Assembly (NCBI RefSeq): GCF_000801105.2
Contig: NC_079511.1
Span: 22,777,792 to 22,841,791, forward strand
Source: Raphanus sativus
Taxonomy: Eukaryota > Streptophyta > Magnoliopsida > Brassicales > Brassicaceae
Direction: 5' to 3'
Length of the DNA stretch: 64,000 bases
The position numbers were made by a program, and so were the translations under genes. The notes beneath the pieces were generated by a model, which saw nothing but the letters and a program-made list of their open reading frames with translations, was not told the origin of the DNA and did not search any database. Below, one piece after another: positions 47,336-56,902 of the stretch (its first letter is position 1; each line of letters starts with the position of its first letter).

Positions 47336-47883
47336 TGTATCTACAACAACAACAACTAGTTGAGATAGTTGAGATCTTGGAAAAGCTTAAAGAAGATATC
47401 AACAAGTTTCAACAAGATTAATAAGAAGTTAGAACAAGATTTCTGCAAGGCATTAAATAAATTCGATGAGGCATTAAAGAAAAGAGAAGTAGCACGAGCT
47501 CAAGATGTGCAGTTGGATGATGATGAAAACGAGGAGAGCTTTATCAAAGAAGATATTTGTGTTGTCGATTCTGTCTATAAAGATGAAGTTTGTGCAAAAT
47601 TCGGACGAGGCGAAATCTGTGTAAAGTCTGTGCAGAACAATTTTCGTGCAAAAATAGGGCGAAGTTGTATTGATGAAGATTTTGGGCAGAATCTTAATTA
47701 TCTGTTATGTGCAAATTTTGTGCAAAAACGGATTTTTGAAGATTCAAGTTACAATCGGATTCGTGCAAAAATCGTGCGATACAAGCTATTGAAGATTCGA
47801 GGAAGAGTTTTTCTTGGAAAACGTTCTGGATTCGAAGACTATGATCAAGATTCGAGGACGAATCTTCTCCAACCCGGAGAGAA
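47336..47883 (+). pseudogene. Internal ORF 1 of the LTR array (frameshifted)
   Basis: ATG 47336 gives a short Gln/Leu/Glu-rich coiled-coil-like start (MYLQQQQLVEIVEILEKLKE) ending in a stop after ~28 codons. The sequence then continues in another frame (NKKLEQDFCKALNKFDEALKK) to residues shared with later copies (RAKIGRSCIDEDF, QKRIFEDSSYNRIRAKIV, KIRGRVFLGK) and the terminal DSRTNLLQPGEND. The coiled coil could be a remnant of a gag N terminus. Confidence 0.55.
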
Positions 47884-48393
47884 TGATGCAGATAAATATT
47901 TGGAATATTTCCAAATATTTTATTATTTATTTATTTATTATTTAGATATTTATCTTTACTATTTTAGGGTTTTATGGCTTTCTTATATATAGCCGTCTAG
48001 GCTTAACTTTGTATTCAGTTTATGATGATTTAATAAAGGAGTTTTCCAGAAGAGGTTTTGATAAACCAAAACCACTGAGAAGAGTATTCTCAAACCCTAA
48101 AGAGGTTTTTATAAACTACTGTGAAGAGTATTCACAAACCTTAAGAGCTTTTAATTAAGCACTGTGAAGAGTATTCACAAACCCTAGATTCGTGTATTCT
48201 TGGAATAAACGGATCTAGTTCTATCCCTAGAAGCTTCCGCTACATCAGTTTCTTTCGATAGCGTCTTGAGACCAACTTCCTGTATTGATGAATTTAATCA
48301 AATCAATAACAAGGCAACTTAAAGAAGATGAATTTAATCAAATCTCTTTCGAGCTGGTGTTTTGGTTTCTTAATCAAAACTCGATCTGGAATC

Positions 48394-48846
48394 ATGACGA
48401 ATTTGTTCGTGGATAGTGAAATAATTGTTTACAAAACAATTATTGGAAGTCCAATCTTCGATCTTTATGATGATGACGGTTGGATTCAATACGACGACAA
48501 GGAATTGCGTGGTCAAGAGGTTGACAAGTTGAGCGAAGAAGTTACTCGTCAGAATATTTTCATTCTCGTGGACGGCAGCAATTTGAAGCAGGGCAACTCA
48601 CGTTTTGGAAGTTGTGGAGCCAACTGGGCTTTTGTTAAAGGTGATCTAATACGAGCTTTCAATCGTAGCGAGGAGATGGAATCATTAACTTCCATGTTGA
48701 TTATCTTGCTGAAGGTGGAACAAAATATTATTTTCTTATTTGGAAAATATTATCAATGGAAAAAGAAGAAAAAGAAGAGAAACGAGATAAAGGCAATGAA
48801 CAAGATTCGAGGACGAATCTTCTCCAACCCGGAGAGAATGATGTAG
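48394..48846 (+). CDS. Internal ORF 2 of the LTR array
   Basis: About 150 aa from MTNLFVDSEIIVYKTIIGSP, containing the shared core IGSPIFDLYDDD, then a copy-specific middle (ILVDGSNLKQGN) and a Lys-rich end. It reads into the purine tract as KIRGRIFSNPERMM. The upstream 48248-48340 sequence lacks a proper primer site, so this copy is recombinant. Function unknown. Confidence 0.5.
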   Translation: MTNLFVDSEIIVYKTIIGSPIFDLYDDDGWIQYDDKELRGQEVDKLSEEVTRQNIFILVDGSNLKQGNSRFGSCGANWAFVKGDLIRAFNRSEEMESLTSMLIILLKVEQNIIFLFGKYYQWKKKKKKRNEIKAMNKIRGRIFSNPERMM

Positions 48847-49190
48847 ATAGATATTTGGAAATATTCTAAATGTCTTATTATTAATTTTATTAATTATTTA
48901 GATAATTATCTTTAATGTTTTAGGGTTTTACGGTTTTATTATATATAGCCGTCGAGGCTTATGGTTGTATTCAGATTATTGATATTGATATTTTATAAAG
49001 AGAGATTTGAAACCCTTTTATTTCCTTGTTACGGCTAGAACTCGAGAGTTCTCAACGAATCAAGAAGACTTTGATCCTAGGTATTCTCAGACTAAATAGG
49101 ATTCATTGTGTTATCGTAGCTTGCGCTACATCAGTTGGTATCAGAGCCGCGTTTCTTTGGTTTCTCAATCGAAGAACGATTCTGGATGTC

Positions 49191-49646
49191 ATGGTGAGTA
49201 TTAGCATCTATCCTATCCGGGGCGAAAGTCCTTTTGTTGAGAGAGAAGAGAACCATGAGATCTATCGAGAGATTTATGGTGATCCGATCTACGACGTGTA
49301 TGAAGATGATGTTCAAGTTATTGAGTTTGTCTTCAAAGAGGGATCTTTTGAAAATCAGAGCCGTGCAAAAATAGGGCGAAATTGTGTTGATGAAGATTTC
49401 GTGCATGATCTACTGCGTGCAAAGTTTGTGCAAAAACGGATTTGTGAATATTCATGTTATAAACAGATCCGTGCAAAAGTCGTGCAAAACATGCTATTGA
49501 AGATTCGAGGAAGAGTTTTTCTTGGAAAACAAGATGGATTCAAAGACTACGAACAAGATTCGAGGACGAATCTTCTCCAACCCGGAGAGAATGATGTAGA
49601 TAGATATTTGGAAATATTCCAAATATCTTATTATTGTTTTTATTAA
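49191..49646 (+). CDS. Internal ORF 3 of the LTR array
   Basis: Open from ATG 49191 (MVSISIYPIRGES), containing EIYGDPIYDVYEDD, then RAKIGRNCVDEDF, QKRICEYSCYKQIRAKVV and the tail DSRTNLLQPGENDVD that runs into the LTR. A near-identical copy at 51423-51880 carries one TGA. Function unknown. Confidence 0.5.
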   Translation: MVSISIYPIRGESPFVEREENHEIYREIYGDPIYDVYEDDVQVIEFVFKEGSFENQSRAKIGRNCVDEDFVHDLLRAKFVQKRICEYSCYKQIRAKVVQNMLLKIRGRVFLGKQDGFKDYEQDSRTNLLQPGENDVDRYLEIFQISYYCFY

Positions 49647-50347
49647 TTATTTTAGATAATTATCTTTAATATTTTAGGGTTTTATGGTTTTATATATATA
49701 GCCGTCTTGGCTTAATCTTGTATTCAGTTATGATTTGATTAATAAAAGTTAAGAGTTTTCTCTTTTGTTCCTTGTTTTCGGTAGATCATTGGTGATCTCA
49801 ACGAATTTAAGAAGACATCGATCTTAGGCATTCTTAGACTAAATAAGATCTTTGTGATTATCCTAGTTTTCCGGGTTTTCTCAGAATCAACGGATCTCTA
49901 ATTCTATTTTATAAGGCTTCCGCTACATCATTGATTTTATTAATTAATGTTTTTTGATTTGATTTGATTAATTAATTTAGATAATTATCAGTGATTTTAT
50001 TAATTAATTTAGATAATTATCTTAATGTTTTAGGGTTTTATGGTTTTTTTATATATAGCCGTCTAGGCTTAACATTGTATTCAGTTTATGAGTTTTGATT
50101 TGATTAATAAAAGTTAAGAGTTTTCTCTTTTGTTCCTTGTTTTCGGTAGATCATTGGTGATCTCAACGAATTTAAGAAGACATTGATCTTAGGCATTCTT
50201 AGACTAAATAAGATCTTTGTGATTATCCTAGTTTTCCGGGTATTCTAAGAATCAACGGATCTCTAGTTCTATCTTTAAAGCTTCCGCTACATCAGGTGGT
50301 ATCAGAGCCGGTGTTTTGGTTTCTTAATCAAAACTGGATTCTGGATT

Positions 50348-50785
50348 ATGGATACTTTGTTCGTGGAAAGTGAAGTTATTATGTACAAAGAAATTACTGG
50401 TCCTCCGATTTATGATACATATGGTGAAGACATGATAATTACCAAGCCGGTTGATTTCATATTTTCCAAAGATGCGTTCAAGACAACAAAAGTCAATGTG
50501 AGAGATTTGATTGGTGTTATCAAAAGTAAGACATCAAAATCTAAGTCAGAAGAAGACGTTGGTGGACATAATGAGAAGATTAATGTTGCCTATTCGACTT
50601 TGGACAGGGAAGGCCTATTAGGGGATTCAACTTGTCATTATAATATGGAGCACGTCAATTTGAGAAATCTATTTGCACTGATGAAGTTATATGAAGAACA
50701 TTATTGTTGGAAGAGTCGAAAAAAATTAAGGAGTCACGTGAAGATTTTAAATCTTGAAAATTTTGAAATTGAAGACCACAGTTAA
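50348..50785 (+). CDS. Internal ORF 4 of the LTR array, 145 aa
   Basis: Fully open: MDTLFVESEVIMYKEITGPP then IYDTYGEDM, ending ENFEIEDHS, followed by the AAGATTCGAGGACGAATC hairpin-like block and purine tract. It lies between a truncated LTR (to 50294) with primer site and LTR 50820-51022. The N-terminal 30 residues are strongly shared with ORFs 6 and 7, the remainder less so. No known domain recognised. Confidence 0.6.
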   Translation: MDTLFVESEVIMYKEITGPPIYDTYGEDMIITKPVDFIFSKDAFKTTKVNVRDLIGVIKSKTSKSKSEEDVGGHNEKINVAYSTLDREGLLGDSTCHYNMEHVNLRNLFALMKLYEEHYCWKSRKKLRSHVKILNLENFEIEDHS

Positions 50786-51422
50786 GATTCGAGGACGAAT
50801 CTTTCCAACCCGGAGAGAATGATGTAGATAAATATTTGGAATATTTCCAAATATTTATTATTTATTTTATTAGTTATTTTGATAATTATCTTTATCATTC
50901 TAGGGTTTTATGGTTTTATTATATATAGCCATCTAGGCTAAAGTTTGTATTCAGTTTATGAGTTTATGATTTGATCAATAAAATTGAGAGATTTCTCTTT
51001 GTTCCTTGTTTTCGCTACATCAGTTGGTATCAGATTTTCCAAGAAAAACTCTAAGACAACAAATATCAATTTAAAGCTTTAAATGATGTAGATAGATATT
51101 TGGAAATATTCCAAATATCTTATTATTGTTTTTATTAATTATTTTAGATAATTATCTTTAATATTTTAGGGTTTTATGGTTTTATATATATAGCCGTCTT
51201 GGCTTAATCTTGTATTCAGTTATGATTTGATTAATAAAAGTTAAGAGTTTTCTCTTTTGTTCCTTGTTTTCGGTAGATCATTGGTGATCTCAACGAATTT
51301 AAGAAGACATTGATCTTAGGCATTCTTAGACTAAATAAGATCTTTGTGATTATCCTAGTTTTCCGGGTTTTCTCAGAATCAACGGATCTCTAATTCTATT
51401 TTATAAGGCTTCCGCTACATCA

Positions 51423-51880
51423 GTTGGTATCAGAGCCGCGTTTCTTTGGTTTCTCAATCGAAGAACGATTCTGGATGTCATGGTGAGTATTAGCATCTAT
51501 CCTATCCGGGGCGAAAGTCCTTTTGTTGAGAGAGAAGAGAACCATGAGATCTATTGAGAGATTTATGGTGATCCGATCTACGACGTGTATGAAGATGATG
51601 TTCAAGTTATTGAGTTTGTCTTCAAAGAGGGATCTTTTGAAAATCAGAGCCGTGCAAAAATAGGGCGAAATTGTGTTGATGAAGATTTCGTGCATGATCT
51701 ACTGCGTGCAAAGTTTGTGCAAAAACGGATTTGTGAATATTCATGTTATAAACAGATCCGTGCAAAAGTCGTGCAAAACATGCTATTGAAGATTCGAAGA
51801 AGAGTTTTTCTTGGAAAACAAGATGGATTCAAAGACTACGAACAAGATTCGAGGACGAATCTTCTCCAACCCGGAGAGAA
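51423..51880 (+). pseudogene. Internal ORF 5 of the LTR array (nonsense copy of ORF 3)
   Basis: Nearly identical to 49134-49591. A CGA to TGA change at about 51555 interrupts the frame after EIY, leaving 51585-51935 open downstream. Flanked by LTRs 51084-51422 and 51881-52218. Confidence 0.7.
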
Positions 51881-52580
51881 TGATGTAGATAGATATTTGG
51901 AAATATTCCAAATATCTTATTATTGTTTTTATTAATTATTTTAGATAATTATCTTTAATATTTTAGGGTTTTATGGTTTTATATATATAGCCGTCTTGGC
52001 TTAATCTTGTATTCAGTTATGATTTGATTAATAAAAGTTAAGAGTTTTCTCTTTTGTTCCTTGTTTTCGGTAGATCATTGGTGATCTCAACGAATTTAAG
52101 AAGACATTGATCTTAGGCATTCTTAGACTAAATAAGATCTTTGTGATTATCCTAGTTTTCCGGGTATTCTAAGAATCAACGGATCTCTAGTTCTATCTTT
52201 AAAGCTTCCGCTACATCAGGATAAAACTAGAGATCCGTTGATTCTAAGAATACCCGGATAACTAGGATAATCACAAAGATCTTATTTAGTCTAAGAATGC
52301 CTAAGGTCAATGTCTTCTTAAATTCGTTGAGATCACCAATGATCTACCGAAAACAAGGAACAACAAAGAGAAAACTCTTAACTTTTATTAATCAAATCAA
52401 AACTCATAAACTGAATACAAAGTTAAGCCTAGACGGCTATATATAAGAAAACCATAAAAACCCTAAAACATAAAGATAATTATCTAAATAATTAATAAAT
52501 CAATAATAAAATATTTAGAATATTTCCAAATATCTATCTACATCATTCTCTCCGGGTTGGAGAAGATTCGTCCCTGAATC

Positions 52581-53009
52581 TTAACCGTAGTCTCCTATTA
52601 ACTTTGTTCTTCTATTCCATATGTAAAATCCTTCAAGCCATTGAATATCTTGATCCTCTGTGTAAAACCCTTTTGTTTGCCAAGAAACAATTACCGCACG
52701 TTGCACAATCAATTGACTCCTTCCCCTTTTGAACTTCATAGCAAATTTGTATAAAAATTCCAACAAGTCTTCAACGCCATATGGTGTTCCAAGTGTAGAC
52801 CAATTATCATCTTCAAACCTTGATATTTGACCTTTAACAACACCCAAAAGATTTCTCACGTGCTTGTTTGTTGACTTGAAAGCATCTTTTCTGAATACAA
52901 AATCAATACGCTCGCCAGTCATCATATCCTCATCATATCGATCATAGATGGCAGGACCAATTATTTCTTTGTAAATAATAACTTCACTTTCCACGAACAA
53001 AGTATCCAT
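52581..53009 (-). CDS. Internal ORF 6 of the LTR array, 142 aa, inverted
   Basis: Fully open on the minus strand: MDTLFVESEVIIYKEIIGPA then IYDRYDEDM, with FRKDAFKSTNKHVRNLLGVV resembling ORF 4 and a copy-specific remainder. The primer site (GGTGGTATCAGAACC on the minus strand) is at ~53048-53062 and the purine tract at ~52546-52556. This element is in opposite orientation to the rest. Confidence 0.6.
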   Translation of the reverse strand: MDTLFVESEVIIYKEIIGPAIYDRYDEDMMTGERIDFVFRKDAFKSTNKHVRNLLGVVKGQISRFEDDNWSTLGTPYGVEDLLEFLYKFAMKFKRGRSQLIVQRAVIVSWQTKGFYTEDQDIQWLEGFYIWNRRTKLIGDYG

Positions 53010-53242
53010 AATCCAGAATCCAGTTTTGATTAAGAAACCAAAACACCGGTTCTGATACCACCTGATGTAGCGGAAGCCTTAAAAGATAGATCTAGAGATC
53101 CGTTGTTGTAGCGGAAGCTTTAAAGATAGAACTAGAGAATGCCTAAGACTCAATTTCCGTCTATTCTTAAGTCTTCCGCTGCATCAGTTTGGTATCAGAG
53201 CAAAGTGTTTTGGTTTCTTAATCAAAACTCGATTCTGGAATC

Positions 53243-53671
53243 ATGGAGAATTTATTTCTCGAAAGTGAAGAGATCGGTTACATAGATATTATTGGTGATC
53301 CAGTTTATGATATCTACGAGCAAGATAACATGAACTTCATCAACTATCAATTACCAAAGGACGTGATTATGAATCAAAGTCAAACCGTGATATCAAGAGA
53401 AGACGTCCACGGTGGCAGCCACTTCAACCCTATTAAAGAAGGCTTGTTCGTGAGAAGAATGGAGATAGTGGAGGTTTTGTCATCTTATACTAAAAGGCAC
53501 GTGAAGGCAAATTTTCAATTCTTTTGTTTTTCTACGGAAGATATGAAGATTAAAGTTGTAGTGCAAAAGAATTATATTCTTTTATTTGAAGGATATGATC
53601 GACGGAAAATTAGAGGAAGAGACAATTATGTTTGTTATCGACAAGATTTTGGGATTGAAGACCACGGTTAA
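53243..53671 (+). CDS. Internal ORF 7 of the LTR array, 142 aa
   Basis: Fully open: MENLFLESEEIGYIDIIGDP then VYDIYEQDN. The primer site (TTTGGTATCAGAGC) is just upstream, and the same GAAGACCACGG end and GATTCGAGGACGAATC block follow as after ORF 4. It precedes LTR 53707-54030. Function unknown. Confidence 0.6.
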   Translation: MENLFLESEEIGYIDIIGDPVYDIYEQDNMNFINYQLPKDVIMNQSQTVISREDVHGGSHFNPIKEGLFVRRMEIVEVLSSYTKRHVKANFQFFCFSTEDMKIKVVVQKNYILLFEGYDRRKIRGRDNYVCYRQDFGIEDHG

Positions 53672-55025
53672 GATTCGAGGACGAATCTTCTCCAACCCGA
53701 AGAGAATGATGCAGAGAGATATTTAGATATATTCTCAATATATTAATTATCTAGTTTATTATTTGTTTTGATATTTATTTTAATTAGTTATAATTATCTT
53801 AAGGATTTTAATAGTTATTAGGTTATTTGGTTTTCATATAAATAGGCATCTTATGCCTAGAGTTGTATGAGATTATTGATATTGATATTTTATAAAGAGA
53901 GGTTTGAAACCCTTTTATTTCCTTGTTACGGCTAGAACTCGAGAGTTCTCAACGAATCAAGAAGACTTTGATCCTAGGTATTCTCAGACTAAATAGGATT
54001 CATTGTGTTATCGTAGCTTGCGCTGCATCACAGTAAGACTTTCTTATTTTCCATAGTAAATTTCTTTGTTACTATGCTTCTTACTATGCTCTGTTACCTT
54101 GGCATGCATTTCACTTGCTGTACCGGCAGTTACTGAGTTACTCATTGCTCAGTTTATGTGGTTAGACTATGACAACCCTGCAAAGCCCATCTACCTATAC
54201 AGAAACTCACCCGGGACTCGGGCACTTCAATAAATTTGATTACATATGGTTTGTTTATAGAATTATTTGGACAACCTGCTTGTTCCATTTAACAAGCTTC
54301 TCTGATCTACTACTTCGTTTTTGCTAAATGCCATGTAGAATGAGAGAAGATGGAGCTGTTGGGTCTGAAACAGAGGCTTATTCCATAGCTGACACCATTT
54401 ATGTAAGTCACCTCACGAGAAAAAATTCTGTGCAATTATCTTTATTGTGATGATACAGTAATCATTTACGCACCTGATGTGATATCTCTTGTGGTTCCAT
54501 GTCCAGTAACCCCTGAAGTAGCTAATTCTCATCACCTCAGTGTTTGGGTTCTTGTTTGTGATTTAAAGTATTTCAAATCAGATGTTTACACTATCAACTG
54601 TGGCACGTTTGTTAGATCATGATGTACATATTAATACCTCTTGCTTACTTGTTGAAGCTTATATAAGTTTTTGATGGTTTATGGTGCAGCAAAACTATAT
54701 CTGCCAAAACTAAACAGATCGAGCGGAGCTGCCATAGACATGTGGATAAAGGTGGCTCCTCACATTCTTGTAACCTTTTATATATAAATTTCTTCACTTG
54801 TACTGTTATGAATATTCCTTTGGCAGGCCAAGGAACTAGATGCAAATACTGAGTACTACATAGAGCTGTTAGCTAAAGGAACTGGTAAATCCAGAGAGTT
54901 GATCAACGAGAGAGTAGATCAACGAGGACAATAAGCGACCTAAATAACTCCAAGCACAAGCAGCCATTGACTATGGAATTGCAGACAAGATAGCTGACTC
55001 GCAGGATAGTTCCTTTGAAAAACGG

Positions 55026-55507
55026 GTAAGTTTCAAATTATGCTTTGTATAACCTTAGACCTCACTAAGTTAAGTAATAATCTGCGTGCTGCCTTCATTC
55101 ATGCTTCACAGTCTGTAACCAAACAATTAAGCATTAACGCACAAAAGTGTTGGCAAAAAGAATAAATAACATACCAAAGTTCTCTAGAAAACACATGTAT
55201 CTCCCTAGACTCAACTCTTCTCACTGAGGCGTGTCCATAGCTATGAGTACAGTCCAACAAGATGCGCTGCTATTCTCCTAACCGTTGCGGCAGAAGAAAA
55301 CATCACTTTAATAATCAAATTGAACTTTGTCGATGGGAACACTAAAAAAAGATAGATATAGTACACAGCTAATGTCACACTGCAAGTTAGTGTTGACGAG
55401 GAATTAAGTCATCAAACAAGAGGAGACCTGAAAGGTAGCGTCCTGATTATAAACAAGACTAAACAAAACAACGTATGGACCACGTATGTGTATTCTTCAG
55501 AGACAGC
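55026..55507. other. Intergenic with a short plus-strand F-box fragment
   Basis: No gene. At ~55468-55510 about 43 bases match the plus-strand F-box sequence encoding RTMYVYSSETG, directly abutting the 3' end of the minus-strand F-box gene 4. The preceding ~18 bases (AAACAAGACTAAACAAAAC) match F-box 3' flank in inverted orientation. Confidence 0.55.
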
Positions 55508-56489
55508 GAGATGTCAATATGGCGGGCAGGAGGGCACTGGATCCATCCACTGCGGGAGCACATACTGTGATAATGTGATGACCGAATTTGTATCAAATTC
55601 ATATGTTTCTTCCATATACTTCTTAGAATCAGACGTGTTTATGCGCCAACTACCTTCACCATCACTCCAAGTCTCCGCTTCCCGATGAAGAGTAAACTCT
55701 TGTGTCCTCAAATTACCAGATACCACGCATCTGTGTTGTCGACTCCATAGATAGATCAAATCAGTATCGAACGGGTTCATTCCCAAAGGAAAACAAAGGA
55801 CATCAAATCCGACAGAGAGCATGTCGATCTCCTCTCTCGTCAACTGCCACCACTCTCCATCAGAGGAGTTGTTACTCTTCAGCTTCCAGACCTTCAATCT
55901 TTGATACAATATTTCAACGTAGATAACATCTCCGCACGAAGCAGTCAAGCATCTCCTAACGTACTTGTTATACGTGCCAGGTAGATGTATAATCCGACAC
56001 TGATTATCATCACCTTTCTCGGCATAAAAGTCATAAACAACAAGAACTCCAGGGCCAGTATCATCGTCCACTCTCTTGTCCCACTTATAAACCATCCCGT
56101 CGAGAATCAACGACTTGTTAAAACCATATACCTGAAGAGGACAAGGGGTGCGAAGTTGCTTGAAAGCCCATATCCCTGTCTCAGAAGAATACACACACAT
56201 GCTCCGTACATTGTGTCTATCAAAATTATCATAACAAGTCCTAATCAACTTGAAGCTCGAAACGACACCGTTCACAACACGCGTTACCATACTAAAGGGA
56301 TTGGTAAGAGGCTCTGGAGGCGGAGGGATCACAACGCATTCTTGCGTAACTGGATTGCCCACGAAAGATGTGGGTTTGATTCTGCGAGCTTCCTCATCGT
56401 TGGGATATATTTGTTCGTTCCAAACCAATCCATTTGAAGAAGCTACATAGTAGTAGTAGTCGTGATTGGGATAGGGTTGCAAAGGGATG

Positions 56490-56859
56490 TGATAAGTATA
56501 GAAGAGCTTATGTGAGGCAGAGAGGAAAGAAGAGTAGTGGCGCGGAAGAGAAGATATTTGAAGAAGAAGGGGAGGGAAAAAACGGTTACATCTGACGTGG
56601 AAAAGGAGGAACCGAAGAAGTAAAGACACTGGAGGAGTCAGAGTCTTTACTTTATCATCTGAGTATAAATACATTTGAAGCTTTTACATTTCCTTTATGC
56701 TTGATTTGGTTGTTATTCTGTTGACGATATGAGTCACGGATCGATCGCTATGAGATCGTGAGGACTTCTATAATCAAGTACTTATTTCATTCAAATACAA
56801 AGAGAGATTCATTGCGAGAGAGAGAGAGTTACAGAGTTAGATACATCATAAATCTATCA
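56490..56859 (+). repeat. Gypsy 5' LTR
   Basis: 370 bp; contains the promoter-like TATAAATAC at ~56662-56670. Pairs with 61536-61902. Confidence 0.94.
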
Positions 56860-56902
56860 TTGGTGCGGCGATACTGGTTCAGAACTCAACGCGGTGGTTA
56901 CG

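Larger units (their letters stand above)
47087..54030. mobile_element. Recombined array of non-autonomous LTR elements carrying a small ORF
   Basis: At least ten LTRs or LTR pieces starting TGATG(T/C)AG and ending CT(A/G)CATCA alternate with ~460-600 bp internal domains. Each intact internal domain begins with a tRNA-Met primer site (TTGGTATCAGAGCC) and ends with a purine tract (CCCGGAGAGAA). LTRs: 47087-47296 (5'-truncated), 47884-48247, 48839-49133, 49592-49930, ~49931-50294 (truncated), 50820-51022 (internally deleted), 51084-51422, 51881-52218, 52219-52545 (inverted), 53063-~53106 (inverted, partial), ~53107-53186 (partial), 53707-54030. Three LTR subfamilies are distinguishable. No gag-pol, protease, RT or integrase is present. 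The tail DSRTNLLQPGENDV resembles Ty3/gypsy polyprotein ends, so a gypsy partner is inferred. The array sits inside CLPR1. Confidence 0.85.
46576..55025 (+). pseudogene. CLPR1: CLPR1 (plastid Clp protease R1 subunit) pseudogene split by LTR array
   Basis: CLPR1 is a proteolytically inactive subunit of the plastid ClpPR core. Recognisable pieces: 46576-46692 (VPQYFYGLSPAQMDMFMTED ... RRQAEKVT), 46869-47060 (NGGIWSMSGMNVADPRR, then in another frame VQMYRGGGG, APPDLPSLLLDARICYL), then after a 7-kb insertion 54085-54215 (VTELLIAQFMWLDYDNPAKP), ~54340-54402 (SETEAYSIADTIY), ~54581-54610 (SDVYTINCG), ~54686-54750 (KLYLPKLNRSSGAAIDMWIK) and ~54826-55025 (AKELDANTEYYIELLAKGTG, later DYGIADKIADSQDSSFEKR out of frame). 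The first exon and the exon after INCG are missing, and there are several frameshifts and stops. The family match is from memory but extensive. Confidence 0.9.

Noticed and set aside
49131..49406. 91-codon minus-strand frame repeated at 51420-51695
   Set aside because: Opposite-strand shadow of the duplicated internal domain; it crosses the primer site and LTR boundary.
56250..56450. Plus-strand frames within F-box gene 4, and equivalents opposite genes 2 and its inverted copy
   Set aside because: Complementary-strand shadows repeated wherever the F-box gene is repeated.
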